Shown here piece by piece: positions 27,458 through 35,678 of a stretch of DNA of 64,000 bases (the stretch's first letter is position 1; the number at the start of each line of letters is the position of its first letter). The position numbers and the translations under genes are program-made. The stretch lies in assembly GCF_017316025.1 (NCBI RefSeq), contig NZ_JAFLVT010000008.1:434001-498000 (forward strand). Direction: 5' to 3'. The notes beneath the pieces were generated by a model. The model made no database searches and had not been told where the DNA came from. It saw only the letters and a program-made list of their open reading frames with translations. Origin of the DNA: Candidatus Enterococcus myersii. Lineage in GTDB: Bacteria; Bacillota; Bacilli; Lactobacillales; Enterococcaceae.

Positions 27458-27796
27458 ATGGGATTTTGGAGCCGTTTATTTGGCAAGGAACAAACCGATA
27501 CAACGCAGCGACAAGTTGTTTCACAAAACAATGCAGTGGCACACAAAACGCAAACTGACAATGATCAGTGGGAAGAGCTACCTTTTTTTATTCCCAATGA
27601 GGATGACAATGAACTTATAAGTGTGATTACTACAAGTATTGCTGCTGGGAACGAAGAGGGAAGTTCTTTTGTGGTCAAAAAAATTATGAAAAAAAATCCT
27701 GAAACGCAATTAGTGGCAATCATTGCTGCAAGTATTGCCGCCGGGGTAGCACCGGATTCACAATTTATTGTAAAAAAGATTTATCAAAGAAAATGA
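27458..27796 (+). CDS. Small soluble oxaloacetate-decarboxylase-associated protein with tandem OadG-tail repeats
   Basis: 112 residues, no membrane segment. After a polar N-terminal half the C-terminal half contains two similar units: ELISVITTSIAAG...SSFVVKKIMKK and QLVAIIAASIAAG...SQFIVKKIYQRK. Each resembles the C-terminal tail of OadG/MmdD subunits (xxVAAITAAIAA...xFVVRSIRR), also found as the tiny epsilon subunit of methylmalonyl-CoA decarboxylase. The next genes encode a biotin carrier and an OadA carboxyltransferase, so it is probably an assembly or linking subunit (OadH-like). A good AAAGGAGGTG site precedes the ATG. The tandem repeat reading is mine and untested. Confidence 0.55.
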   Translation: MGFWSRLFGKEQTDTTQRQVVSQNNAVAHKTQTDNDQWEELPFFIPNEDDNELISVITTSIAAGNEEGSSFVVKKIMKKNPETQLVAIIAASIAAGVAPDSQFIVKKIYQRK

Positions 27797-27808
27797 CGGA
27801 GGGATTAT

Positions 27809-28219
27809 ATGTTACGGAAGTTCAAAATTTCAATTGATGGCAAAGAGTATTTAGTCGAAATGGAAGAAATTGGTGGCGTAACACCGCAAGTACCAGCACC
27901 AATGCCTGCTGCAGCCACACCACCACCAACGCCAACACCGACAGCGCAACCTGTATCAGAAAGCACACCAAAAGATAAACCAAAATCTACCGCTGCATCA
28001 GCAGGTAGTCACACACTCAGTGCCCCTATGCCAGGTACAATTTTAAAATTGTTAGTAAATCCCGGCGAGTCAGTGACAGCGAATCAACCCGTAATGATTT
28101 TAGAAGCGATGAAAATGGAAAATGAAATTGTAGCACCAAAAGATGGGACAGTTGCTGAAATCTTTGTGCAGGTGGGGGCAATTGTCAACGCAAGTGATCC
28201 CTTGATTGCCTTTAATTAG
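27809..28219 (+). CDS. Biotin carboxyl carrier protein (OadD type)
   Basis: 136 residues: a short N-terminal strand region (MLRKFKISIDGKEYLVEMEE), a Pro/Ala/Thr-rich flexible linker (about 30-68), and a biotinyl domain (about 70-136) with the biotin-lysine motif EAMKMENEI and SAPMPGTILKLLVNPGESV. The lysine in AMKM is where biotin is attached. The carrier shuttles carboxyl groups from the OadA-type carboxyltransferase encoded next. It lies 12 bp after the small subunit gene and 16 bp before oadA. Confidence 0.85.
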   Translation: MLRKFKISIDGKEYLVEMEEIGGVTPQVPAPMPAAATPPPTPTPTAQPVSESTPKDKPKSTAASAGSHTLSAPMPGTILKLLVNPGESVTANQPVMILEAMKMENEIVAPKDGTVAEIFVQVGAIVNASDPLIAFN

Positions 28220-28235
28220 CAGTTAGGAGGGAAAT

Positions 28236-29627
28236 TTGTTGTCAAAAATTAAATTTATGGAAACCGTTTTGCGCGATGGTCAGCAAAGCCTGATTGCCAC
28301 TAGGATGCCAACGCGGGATATGTTACCGATTTTAAAAACGATGGATCAAGCGGGGTATCATGCATTAGAAATGTGGGGTGGTGCCACTTTTGATGCATGC
28401 TTGCGCTTTTTGGACGAAGATCCTTGGGAAAGACTACGAGCTATTCGCAAAGAAGTTAAAAATACCAAACTCCAAATGCTTTTGAGAGGACAAAATTTAC
28501 TTGGTTACAAAAATTATGCTGATGATGTGGTGACTGAATTTGTCAAAAAATCCGTTGAAAATGGTATCGATATTGTGCGTATTTTTGATGCTTTAAATGA
28601 TACGCGCAATTTAAAAACTTCTGTGGAAGCTTGTAAAGCAGCTGGGGGACATTGTCAGACCGCAATTTCGTATACAACCAGCGATTTTCATACTGTTGAT
28701 TATTTTGTCGCCCTAGCAAAAGAGATGGCCGAACTTGGAGCGGATTCGATTTGTATTAAAGATATGGCAGGGGTACTTGTACCTCAAACCGGGTTTGAAC
28801 TTGTTAGTCGTATTAAAGATGCTGTTAGTTTACCAGTGGATGTGCACGTGCATGCGACAAGCGGGATTGCGGAGATGACGTATTTAAAAGTAGCTGAAGC
28901 CGGAGCAGATATTATTGATACGGCAATTTCTTCTTTTGCTGGTGGGACGAGTCAACCGGCGACAGAATCTGTAGCAATCGCCTTAGCTGGATTAGGTTAT
29001 GAAACGGGGTTAGATCTAGGAAAATTGGAAAAAATTGCCGATCATTTTAATCCTATTCGCGACCGCTTCAGAAATGAAGGAAAATTAAATCCAAAAGTAA
29101 AAGACGTGGAACCAAAAACATTGCTGTATAAAGTGCCTGGTGGGATGTTGTCTAATCTTTTAAGTCAATTAAATGAACAAGGTTTAGGAGATAAGTACGA
29201 TAAAGTTTTAGCTGAAGTGCCAAAAGTGCGGGCTGACTTAGGTTATCCGCCGTTGGTTACACCGCTGTCACAGATGGTAGGAACGCAAGCGTTAATGAAT
29301 ATTATCAGTGGTGAGCGTTACAAATTAGTACCAAAAGAAATTAAAGACTATGTCAAAGGATTGTACGGCAAGCCGCCAGTAGCAATTTCTGAAGCGATTA
29401 AAGAAAAAATTATCGGTAATGAAAAAGTGATTACCGAACGTCCCGCTGACTTACTGGCGCCACAATTACCAGGTTTTGAAGCCGAAATAAAGGAGTATGC
29501 CCGTTTCATGGAAGATGTCTTAAGCTATGCTGTTTTTCCACAGCAGGCTAAAGATTTCTTGGGCCGCAGAGAAGATCCATTTTACGATGTGCCATTTCAA
29601 AATGTCTCGGTGAAAATAGAAGTATAG
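28236..29627 (+). CDS. oadA: Oxaloacetate decarboxylase alpha chain, carboxyltransferase only (OadA)
   Basis: 463 residues from a TTG at 28236 (the adjacent TTG at 28239 is equally possible) after AGGAGG. TIM-barrel carboxyltransferase: KFMETVLRDGQQSLIATRMP, with the conserved RDGQQS metal/substrate motif, LEMWGGATFDACLRFLDEDP, LRGQNLLGYKNYADDVV, and metal-ligand DVHVHATSG. A conserved PYC_OADA tail follows (VPGGMLSNLLSQL). The biotin domain is absent and is supplied by the preceding gene. It transfers carboxylate from oxaloacetate to biotin, giving pyruvate. No beta subunit (membrane Na+ pump) is nearby. Confidence 0.88.
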   Translation: MLSKIKFMETVLRDGQQSLIATRMPTRDMLPILKTMDQAGYHALEMWGGATFDACLRFLDEDPWERLRAIRKEVKNTKLQMLLRGQNLLGYKNYADDVVTEFVKKSVENGIDIVRIFDALNDTRNLKTSVEACKAAGGHCQTAISYTTSDFHTVDYFVALAKEMAELGADSICIKDMAGVLVPQTGFELVSRIKDAVSLPVDVHVHATSGIAEMTYLKVAEAGADIIDTAISSFAGGTSQPATESVAIALAGLGYETGLDLGKLEKIADHFNPIRDRFRNEGKLNPKVKDVEPKTLLYKVPGGMLSNLLSQLNEQGLGDKYDKVLAEVPKVRADLGYPPLVTPLSQMVGTQALMNIISGERYKLVPKEIKDYVKGLYGKPPVAISEAIKEKIIGNEKVITERPADLLAPQLPGFEAEIKEYARFMEDVLSYAVFPQQAKDFLGRREDPFYDVPFQNVSVKIEV

Positions 29628-29680
29628 CAAAGTGATTATCATATTTTTGTTAGTAAAAGGCCCGAATAAAAGGTGGCGCT

Positions 29681-29717
29681 AAAAAAGCAGTGACAAAAAT
29701 TTTGTCACTGCTTTTTT
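29681..29717 (+). terminator. Terminator of the oad-type operon
   Basis: AAAAAAGCAGTGACAAAA pairs perfectly with TTTTGTCACTGCTTTTTT. Confidence 0.95.
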
Positions 29718-29801
29718 GATGTAATACTAAGTTAGTAGCTATAACAGCGGCATCGTTTAAGGCGAGTGTAGCTGCGCCGACTTAAACTCAAGCGGGCGTT
29801 T

Positions 29802-30425
29802 TTATGACAAATAACTTGCCACTTTCGTTGTAATCAAGTCGACAGCGACGTGATTTTCGCCACCTTCTGGCACGATGATATCTGCATAGCGCTTGGTTGG
29901 TTCAATAAATTGGTGATACATTGGTTTTACTACTGATAAGTATTGTTCAATGACCGAGTCAAGCGTACGACCTCGTTCTTCCATATCCCGTTTAATACGG
30001 CGGATAATGCGAATATCATCATCAGTATCCACATAGATTTTAATATCCATCAAGTCCCGTAAACGTTCATCTTCTAAAATTAAAATTCCTTCTAAAATAA
30101 TGACTTCTTTTGGTTCTTGCACGATGGTTGCTTTACTGCGGGTATGGGCCACATAGTCATAAACGGGTTTTTCAATTGCTTCATAACACATCAATTTTTT
30201 GATATGTTCAATCAAAAGATCAGTATCAAAAGCAAAAGGATGATCGTAGTTTGTATTCAGGCGTTCTTCAAAGCTTAAATTACTTTGATCTTTGTAGTAA
30301 GAATCTTGTTCCAGCATCATGATGGAGTGGTCGGGAAAATTATTGAAAATTGCCCGGCTGACACTTGTTTTACCACTACCAGAGCCACCAGTCACACCAA
30401 TAATGATGGGCTTGTTCTTTGTCAT
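29802..30425 (-). CDS. udk: Uridine kinase
   Basis: 207 residues, typical for Udk. P-loop [12 protein letters not shown] (near 10-20), [39 protein letters not shown] and the lid region [20 protein letters not shown]. It phosphorylates uridine and cytidine with ATP or GTP for pyrimidine salvage in the cytoplasm. It follows yjjG by 58 bp on the same strand; a TATAAT-like element in that gap could provide a separate promoter. Confidence 0.97.
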   Translation of the reverse strand: MTKNKPIIIGVTGGSGSGKTSVSRAIFNNFPDHSIMMLEQDSYYKDQSNLSFEERLNTNYDHPFAFDTDLLIEHIKKLMCYEAIEKPVYDYVAHTRSKATIVQEPKEVIILEGILILEDERLRDLMDIKIYVDTDDDIRIIRRIKRDMEERGRTLDSVIEQYLSVVKPMYHQFIEPTKRYADIIVPEGGENHVAVDLITTKVASYLS

Positions 30426-30483
30426 GAGAAAACCTCTTTCATTTTTTGTACTAGGTCTATTATATAGATTTTTTCAGAAAATG

Positions 30484-31188
30484 CTATGCTTTTTCGTTAA
30501 ATGACGCGCCTAAAATAGGATAGAGTTGATCTAATACTTTGACTTCATAGGTTGGTTTGATATCTGGTAATAATTGTTTTGCTTCAGGATTTAACCAGAC
30601 ACTGTCTAAACCAGCATTGTTAGCTCCTTTAATATCAGAGGTTAAAGAGTCCCCAATCACCAAAGCCTTTTGGGCAACAAAGTGGGGGATACGGCGGGCC
30701 ACGTAGTCAAAATATTCTGACATTGGTTTTTGATAGCCGGTATCTTCTGAAACAAAGATATCTTTAAAATAAGGGAGTAATTTTGCATCTTCTAAGCGCT
30801 TGTATTGCGTTTCAGAAACGCCGTTTGTTACGACATATAAATCGGCTTTATTCGCCAAATCGGCGATAATGCGGCGGCTATTGCCTAATAATTGGTGTCC
30901 TTGGGTTAAATAGTGGCGATAGTTTTGATCAAGCGCGGGACCATCGACATCTTTGCCTAAAGTTGCAAATAATTTTTGAAACCGGCCGTTGGTCACTTCT
31001 TGGCGACTTAACTTACCTTGTTCATAATCAGCCCACAATTTGTGATTCATCGTCTTGTAATATTTTTCAATTTCTGGTGTTAGGGTCATATTCAGCTGAG
31101 CAAAGAGCTTTTGTAAGGCTTGGTCTTCGGCTGCTTTAAAGTCCAGTAAAGTATCATCTAAATCAAATAACAGGGTAGAATAATTCAT
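30484..31188 (-). CDS. yjjG: YjjG-family HAD pyrimidine nucleotidase
   Basis: 234 residues. HAD motif I is LLFDLDDTLLDF (nucleophile Asp in DLDDT), motif II YVVTNGVSETQY, and motif III/IV QKALVIGDSLTSDIKGANNA. The all-helical C1 cap (AEDQALQKLFAQLNMTLTPE) matches YjjG enzymes, which dephosphorylate non-canonical pyrimidine nucleotides (house-cleaning). It begins 15 bp after the end of rsuA, so the two are probably co-transcribed, with udk further on. Another HAD phosphatase specificity cannot be excluded. Confidence 0.82.
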   Translation of the reverse strand: MNYSTLLFDLDDTLLDFKAAEDQALQKLFAQLNMTLTPEIEKYYKTMNHKLWADYEQGKLSRQEVTNGRFQKLFATLGKDVDGPALDQNYRHYLTQGHQLLGNSRRIIADLANKADLYVVTNGVSETQYKRLEDAKLLPYFKDIFVSEDTGYQKPMSEYFDYVARRIPHFVAQKALVIGDSLTSDIKGANNAGLDSVWLNPEAKQLLPDIKPTYEVKVLDQLYPILGASFNEKA

Positions 31189-31203
31189 TTTATTCGCTTC
31201 TTT

Positions 31204-31926
31204 CTATCTAAAATAAGGTTTTAATAAGGTTAATTGCGCTTTTGTTAAAGGGAAATAATCTCCGGGCTGCGAGTTTTCAGGTAAATATAAAGGTCCCATA
31301 GCAAGTCGGCGTAAAGTTAGTACTTTTTTTCCACAAGCTAAAAACATTTTCTTGACTTGATGGAATTTACCTTCCCAGATGGTTAGACGGATATAGCTGC
31401 GCTGATTTTTCGTATCTATTTGGAGTATTTCTAAATTGGCGGGTTTGCACTGTGTACCATCCAAAAAGATAATCCCATCTCGAAATTTAGTGATATCAGT
31501 TTCGGTTACGATTTCATTAATGCAAGCTTCATAAACTTTGGTTACTTTTTTTTCAGGGTGCAATAAATCATAACCGAGTGGCCCGTTGTTTGTTAAAAGT
31601 AAAAAACCAGAAGTATCGCGATCTAGGCGACCAACAGCGTATAAATCGGGATACCTGTCAGCTTTTTTTAAACAATCAAAAACAGTTTGGTGGTTTAGAT
31701 CAGAGTTAGCAGTTACCACGCCAGCTGGTTTATCTAATAAATAATAGGCTTCGTCGGTAAAGAGCTGTTGATTGCCGACCATGATTTTATGGATTTGACT
31801 ATCGACGTTACGATTTTGTTGGCGTTCCTTTGTGCCGTCAATTGTTACCTGTCCACTTAAAAAAAGGCGTTTCATTTCTTTGCGGCTGGTATGTAGTGCC
31901 TCTTCAATTAATTTGTCTAAGCGCAT
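31204..31926 (-). CDS. rsuA: 16S rRNA pseudouridine synthase, RsuA/RluB family
   Basis: 240 residues from the ATG at 31926 (AAAGGAGTAAGT before it); a start at 31950 lacks such a site. An N-terminal S4 RNA-binding domain (MRLDKLIEEALHTSRKEMKR) is followed by the synthase domain with the catalytic aspartate in VGRLDRDTSGFLLLTNNG and the family segments YLLDKPAGVVTANSD and WEGKFHQVKKMF. RsuA converts U516 of 16S rRNA to pseudouridine. The exact target among RsuA/RluB/RluE/RluF is inferred from overall length and order. Confidence 0.85.
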   Translation of the reverse strand: MRLDKLIEEALHTSRKEMKRLFLSGQVTIDGTKERQQNRNVDSQIHKIMVGNQQLFTDEAYYLLDKPAGVVTANSDLNHQTVFDCLKKADRYPDLYAVGRLDRDTSGFLLLTNNGPLGYDLLHPEKKVTKVYEACINEIVTETDITKFRDGIIFLDGTQCKPANLEILQIDTKNQRSYIRLTIWEGKFHQVKKMFLACGKKVLTLRRLAMGPLYLPENSQPGDYFPLTKAQLTLLKPYFR

Positions 31927-32005
31927 ACTTACTCCTTTATTCAATAGCAAAGTCTTGTCTATTATAGCGAAAAAAAGAGGGATTTACAGCAAAACAGCAC
32001 TTTCC

Positions 32006-32233
32006 TTGACTTAAATTTAAATAAGGCCTAAGGTTAAATAGTAAAGTAAATAAAGTTTCTCATACACACAGCGTTACGACCTGGTGGAGAAAGTTTTAAC
32101 CGACTTTGACAGGACAGTTGTGCATACGACTGTCCTTTTGCGTATTTTTATACGCACCACACTGATGTGCTGAGTAACAAATTTGCTTTTAAAGATTACC
32201 GCATTGCGGCCAAAATTTAGGAGGAATTTAGTT
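32006..32233 (+). promoter_or_regulatory. rplY promoter and multi-hairpin leader
   Basis: TTGACT, 17 bp, TAAGGT (32029-32034). The leader of about 190 bases holds several hairpins: TTTCTC/GAGAAA (32056-32092), GGACAGT/ACTGTCC with TTTT after it (32112-32139), TGCGTAT/ATACGCA (32139-32156) and CCGCA/TGCGG before the ribosome binding site AGGAGG. This looks like a regulatory leader, possibly bound by L25. Confidence 0.5.
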
Positions 32234-32839
32234 ATGGCAGTAAAATTAAATGTAGAAAAAAGAGCAATCCGTCCCCGTTCCCTACGCAATAAATTGCGTC
32301 ACGAAGGTAAAGTACCAGCAGTTGTAAATGGTTACCAAATTGAAAGTACACCAATTGCAGTTGATGCGGCAGCTCTTGAAAAAATCTATCGTGAACACGG
32401 CGCCAATGCTGTTATCGTATTAAGCATTGATGGTAAAAACGTGAACACATTAGTCCGCGGCACACAATCAGATACTTTTACTAAAAAATTAACACACGTT
32501 GAATTCTTGTCAGTAAATATGACAGAAGAAACAGAAGTTGAAGCCGAAGTAGTGCTTGTCGGCGAAGCAGCAGGCGTGAAAGCCGGCGGTGTGTTGACAC
32601 AAACATTATACAATGTCGTTGTTTCAGCAACACCAGACAAATTACCAGAACGCATTGAAGTAGATGTTACGGCTCTTGAAATTGGGGATGCCTTATCAGT
32701 TGCCGACTTGCCAAAAGATGCTGACTTCACGATTGTAACTGATCCTGAAGAACAAATCGTAGCTGTAAGTGAAGCGCAAGCCGCTGAAGAAGAAACAGAA
32801 GAAGCACCAGCACCAGAAGCACCAGCTGAAGCTGAATAA
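32234..32839 (+). CDS. rplY: 50S ribosomal protein L25/general stress protein Ctc
   Basis: 201 residues from the ATG at 32234, after AGGAGGAATTTAGTT. The N-terminal L25 domain (about 1-90) binds 5S rRNA (RAIRPRSLRNKLRHEGKVPA, VVNGYQ). The TL5/Ctc beta domain (about 95-180) has LVGEAAGVKAGGVLTQTLYN and PDKLPERIEVDVTALEIGD. An acidic Glu/Ala/Pro tail ends the protein. The two-domain form is the one called Ctc in Gram-positives, often stress-induced. It is the only gene of its unit. Confidence 0.95.
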   Translation: MAVKLNVEKRAIRPRSLRNKLRHEGKVPAVVNGYQIESTPIAVDAAALEKIYREHGANAVIVLSIDGKNVNTLVRGTQSDTFTKKLTHVEFLSVNMTEETEVEAEVVLVGEAAGVKAGGVLTQTLYNVVVSATPDKLPERIEVDVTALEIGDALSVADLPKDADFTIVTDPEEQIVAVSEAQAAEEETEEAPAPEAPAEAE

Positions 32840-32848
32840 ATTTGACTT

Positions 32849-32880
32849 AAAGCGCCGCTTTTTTGCGGTGCTTTTTTTCT
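32849..32880 (+). terminator. Terminator after rplY
   Basis: AAAGC.CCGC pairs with GCGG.GCTTT, followed by a T-run. Confidence 0.9.
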
Positions 32881-33088
32881 TTTGTAAAGTAAAATTACAG
32901 CAACTTTTCCAATTTAAACAAAGCTTTTACAAATTACCTTTATAAGTGCAATTTTTTTGCATTCTTACTTATTTAAAGTATGATAGACATAGAATCGATA
33001 CTGATGTTTAACCTACGAATTAAGATGGTAAAAAAACCATTTCTAAAAAAATGAATCGTAGTAAACACTGCCTTAGGAGGTTTTGAAT

Positions 33089-33409
33089 TTGTTTGAAGTA
33101 TTTGATAAAAAACGTAGCCGCTTTGCTTCTGTTGGCGTTGTTTCTAGCATGCCAGGAGAATTAATTGACAGCATTTGGTTCATTATCGACCTTGATTTAA
33201 AAGGAGTAGTACCTTTAAATAATTTAATCGCTTTTGAATTACTAAATCATGATGGCAAAGTGACCATGCATTTTTCGCAAGAAAATAGTGAAGTTGAGAT
33301 GGATATAGACTTACCTTTCCCATTTTCTTATGAATTACCTCAAGAAGTTTATGCTTATGACGATGGAAAACAACAAACAATCTTGTTGCCAAGTGAAACA
33401 AATCGTTAG
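33089..33409 (+). CDS. DUF960-family protein, unknown function
   Basis: 106 residues from a TTG at 33089, eight bases after AGGAGG; the TTG at 33083 would be only two bases from it. The pattern RFASVGVVSSMPGELIDSIW, with an aromatic-rich middle (FIIDLDLKGVVPLNNLIAFE) and DDGKQQTILLP at the end, looks like the DUF960 family of small cytoplasmic Firmicute proteins. No catalytic residues are recognisable. It is monocistronic with a strong terminator. The family call is from memory of the pattern. Confidence 0.5.
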   Translation: MFEVFDKKRSRFASVGVVSSMPGELIDSIWFIIDLDLKGVVPLNNLIAFELLNHDGKVTMHFSQENSEVEMDIDLPFPFSYELPQEVYAYDDGKQQTILLPSETNR

Positions 33410-33417
33410 AGATATTT

Positions 33418-33449
33418 ACTCTCACCTTGAAAGGTGAGAGTTTTTTTTT
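33418..33449 (+). terminator. Terminator after the DUF960 gene
   Basis: ACTCTCACCTT and AAGGTGAGAGT form a near-perfect stem with a tiny loop, followed by nine T residues. Confidence 0.95.
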
Positions 33450-33534
33450 ACGATCAAAGGTTTTTTACCTGAGATAGCTAGTGTGTTTAAAGATCGTTTG
33501 CTCCTGGGATAATGCGAGGGCTAATAAGAAATGA

Positions 33535-33563
33535 TTGACAAGGGGGAGTTTTACGGTTAGAGT
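33535..33563 (+). promoter_or_regulatory. Promoter of a candidate small RNA
   Basis: TTGACA (33535-33540), exact 17-bp spacer, TAGAGT (33558-33563) in a gene-free region. It points towards the terminator at 33709-33746. Confidence 0.5.
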
Positions 33564-33569
33564 AGTGAA

Positions 33570-33746
33570 CATGCGATGAGTCGATAAGACCAACTTGTTT
33601 GGTCGAGTCAAACAGCAACACCAGAAGGAAACTTCACTGCCGGATTTGCAGGGTGTTGGAAGTGAGGTAGTGGACGACCAAGCTTCTACCAATTTTGGTA
33701 CTGGAAAAAGTAGCTTTGAGAATTTTCTCTCAAAGCTACTTTTTTG
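33570..33746 (+). ncRNA. Candidate structured small RNA (about 175 nt)
   Basis: Between the DUF960 terminator and the PTS operon lie about 470 bp without a plausible gene. A promoter is followed by paired elements: ACCAA/TTGGT (near 33589), CAACACC/GGTGTTG (33616-33659), an alternative CTTCACT/AGTGAGG helix, TACCAA/TTGGTA (near 33687), and a perfect 13-bp terminator stem AGTAGCTTTGAGA/TCTCAAAGCTACT with TTTTTTG after it. A strong terminator with no upstream gene implies a non-coding transcript. It does not match tmRNA, SRP RNA, RNase P or a T-box by eye. Confidence 0.5.
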
Positions 33747-33786
33747 TTTTACCGTTTAACATGAGGCAAAATAAAAAGTTCTTATA

Positions 33787-33834
33787 AAAAAGGCGGAAAG
33801 AAAAAGTTACGAGAACTTTTTCTTTTCCGCCTTT
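33787..33834 (-). terminator. Terminator of the PTS operon
   Basis: On the minus strand AAAGGCGGAA.GAAAAAGTT and AACTTTTTC.TTCCGCCTTT pair, followed by TTTTTT. It lies just after the EIIC stop. Confidence 0.9.
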
Positions 33835-33877
33835 ACATTTATTATGCCAGTAATAAATGAATAGTTAATGCGTTTGA

Positions 33878-35284
33878 TTATTTTGCTTTTTCGGCAGCGT
33901 AGATAGCGTTACGTTTTTTCATTTCTCGTGCATACCAGACAAAGATTAATAAGTAAGCGACTAAGGCTAAAGCTGCGTATAAGACAAAGGTGATTTCACC
34001 TTGAGAAGCGTTTCCGACTAGGTAAGCCAAGAATTTTTCAACTGGGCCTTCCATCGTTGTATGAGAAATCAAAGCATCTGCATTTAAACCTTTAGGGAAT
34101 GCGCCAACTTTTTTAGCTGTTTCTGTAATAAATGGTGCCATTAATGTACCAGACCATAAGAAGACAGGTAATTCGATTGCACCGATAACGATCATGCGGA
34201 TTAATTTCCCGCGTGTTACAACTAACAATGCTGGTGTAACACCCATTGCAATGATACCACCAAGCGGCAATAATTTATTACCAGGTAAGATCATAGCTTC
34301 TAATAACATAATTGGTGCTAAAACGTTCGCGGCAGCCCAAATTTCGGCACGGCCTGCGATGAACGGCCAGTCTAAACCAATGTTTAATGTGCGACCTTTT
34401 AATTTGTTGCTGGCAAAATCAGTAATACCTTGTGATAGAGGTTCAACAGCTGCGATAAACCAAGCACCGATCATTGAGAATAACTCCAAACAGGTTGCGG
34501 CTGTAAATGCTAAAGCGAAGATTTGTGTTGGTGTTTGTCCAGCTAACATCCCCACGAAGATACCTAAATAAATACCAATTGCAAATTTAGAACCCCAAAA
34601 ACCGATTTTACTGTTCAATTTAGCAGCATCAAAATCGTATTTATCTAACCAAGGGAAAACTTTGTCAAAAATTTTATCAAAAACCATAATAATTGGATTC
34701 ATCATATAGTTCATGTGGGTGGTTGTCATTGGGTTAGCATCAGGTGCATTTAATAAATCGTTAAAAGTTGGTTTCATCAAGTCAGAGTTGATGATTTTCA
34801 ATACACCGATGAAGATAACCAATGCTGTTGCGATAAACAAGTTGGCACCACAAAAGATTGCAAATAAGCCAACGATAGATAAATGCCAAATATCAAAGAT
34901 ATCAACATCTAATGTATTGGTACGATTTAAAACTAACATTACAATATTGACAATTACCATAATCAATAAGAAATAAAGTGTGTAAGGGGAGCCCCAAGTA
35001 ATAGTAGCAAGAGGAGCCCAACCAACGTCAGTGATATTTAATGAAAGACCTGTACGTTCAACAAATGATTGCATGGCATCAGCAAATGATGTCGATAAAA
35101 TATTAATAATAGCTCCGATACCGGTTAATGCAATCCCTAATTTAAGCCCACCTTCTAATGCTTTGGTGAATTTTACTTTGAATAATAGTGCGATTAACGT
35201 TAAAACAATTGTCATTAATGGCGCTGCCCCTAAATTGATTAAGGGTTGAAAGACCTTGTTGGCTAAATCAATAACTGTACTCAT
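33878..35284 (-). CDS. PTS EIIC component, galactitol (Gat) family
   Basis: 468 residues with about ten to twelve hydrophobic segments. The opening INLGAAPLMTIVLTLIALLF, GGLKLGIALTGIGAIINIL, the loop SPYTLYFLLIMV and LDWPFIAGRAEIWAAANVLA match the GatC/SgcC family. It is the membrane channel of a PTS whose EIIA and two EIIB genes lie just upstream. Divergent lacA/lacB genes (galactose-6-P isomerase) suggest that the sugar is galactose or a related sugar rather than galactitol. Terminated by a strong hairpin. Confidence 0.85.
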   Translation of the reverse strand: MSTVIDLANKVFQPLINLGAAPLMTIVLTLIALLFKVKFTKALEGGLKLGIALTGIGAIINILSTSFADAMQSFVERTGLSLNITDVGWAPLATITWGSPYTLYFLLIMVIVNIVMLVLNRTNTLDVDIFDIWHLSIVGLFAIFCGANLFIATALVIFIGVLKIINSDLMKPTFNDLLNAPDANPMTTTHMNYMMNPIIMVFDKIFDKVFPWLDKYDFDAAKLNSKIGFWGSKFAIGIYLGIFVGMLAGQTPTQIFALAFTAATCLELFSMIGAWFIAAVEPLSQGITDFASNKLKGRTLNIGLDWPFIAGRAEIWAAANVLAPIMLLEAMILPGNKLLPLGGIIAMGVTPALLVVTRGKLIRMIVIGAIELPVFLWSGTLMAPFITETAKKVGAFPKGLNADALISHTTMEGPVEKFLAYLVGNASQGEITFVLYAALALVAYLLIFVWYAREMKKRNAIYAAEKAK

Positions 35285-35343
35285 ATTTTCTTCTCCTCTT
35301 TAGATAGTGCCAACGGAGAAAAAGAACTCCGTTTGCTACTTAT

Positions 35344-35646
35344 TTATTTTTGCACTTGTTTAATAGCTGCTTCCATTTGCGTGTAAACCGGTTCAGCCAT
35401 TGCAGGAATGCGATAAAGGATTGCGCCAGCATCGACAACAGGAATATTAACAGGAAACCCTAAATCTGTGTTGGCAATTTGAGCAAAGATATCGTAGTGA
35501 GACAACATTTCTTCATTAATGTCTTTAATCATGACCGCATCACAACTTACTTGATACCCACGTTTTGCTAATTCGCTTTCTAAAGCGCTTTTAATTTGGT
35601 GGCTGGAATTAACTCCGGCGCCACATGCTGCTAGAATTTTGACCAT
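35344..35646 (-). CDS. PTS EIIB component, galactitol family, copy 1
   Basis: 100 residues, the usual size of a GatB/SgcB domain. The phosphocysteine loop is KILAACGAGVNSSHQIKSAL, here with Cys at residue 8. It is nearly identical to the next gene upstream (35679-35981): I count about a dozen base differences over 303 bp, and only one residue change (Thr here, Ala there, in VYTQME). It accepts phosphate from EIIA and passes it to the sugar during EIIC transport. The gap to the EIIC gene is about 60 bp. Confidence 0.9.
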   Translation of the reverse strand: MVKILAACGAGVNSSHQIKSALESELAKRGYQVSCDAVMIKDINEEMLSHYDIFAQIANTDLGFPVNIPVVDAGAILYRIPAMAEPVYTQMEAAIKQVQK

Positions 35647-35678
35647 TTCAATTTCATCCTTTCTTAATTGCGATAGTA

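Noticed and set aside
30460-30485. CodY-like site upstream of udk
   Set aside because: TTTTTTCAGAAAATG has three mismatches to the consensus and lies in an AT-rich region, so chance is a fair explanation.
33465-33692. 75-codon minus-strand frame in the gap before the PTS operon
   Set aside because: No ribosome binding site, and the same stretch has a plus-strand promoter and terminator typical of a small RNA.
33570-33746. 6S RNA, SRP RNA or tmRNA at this position
   Set aside because: No GGAAGCAGC-type SRP loop, no tRNA-like ends with a tag frame, and no long rod with a central bubble could be recognised by eye; a covariance search would settle it.
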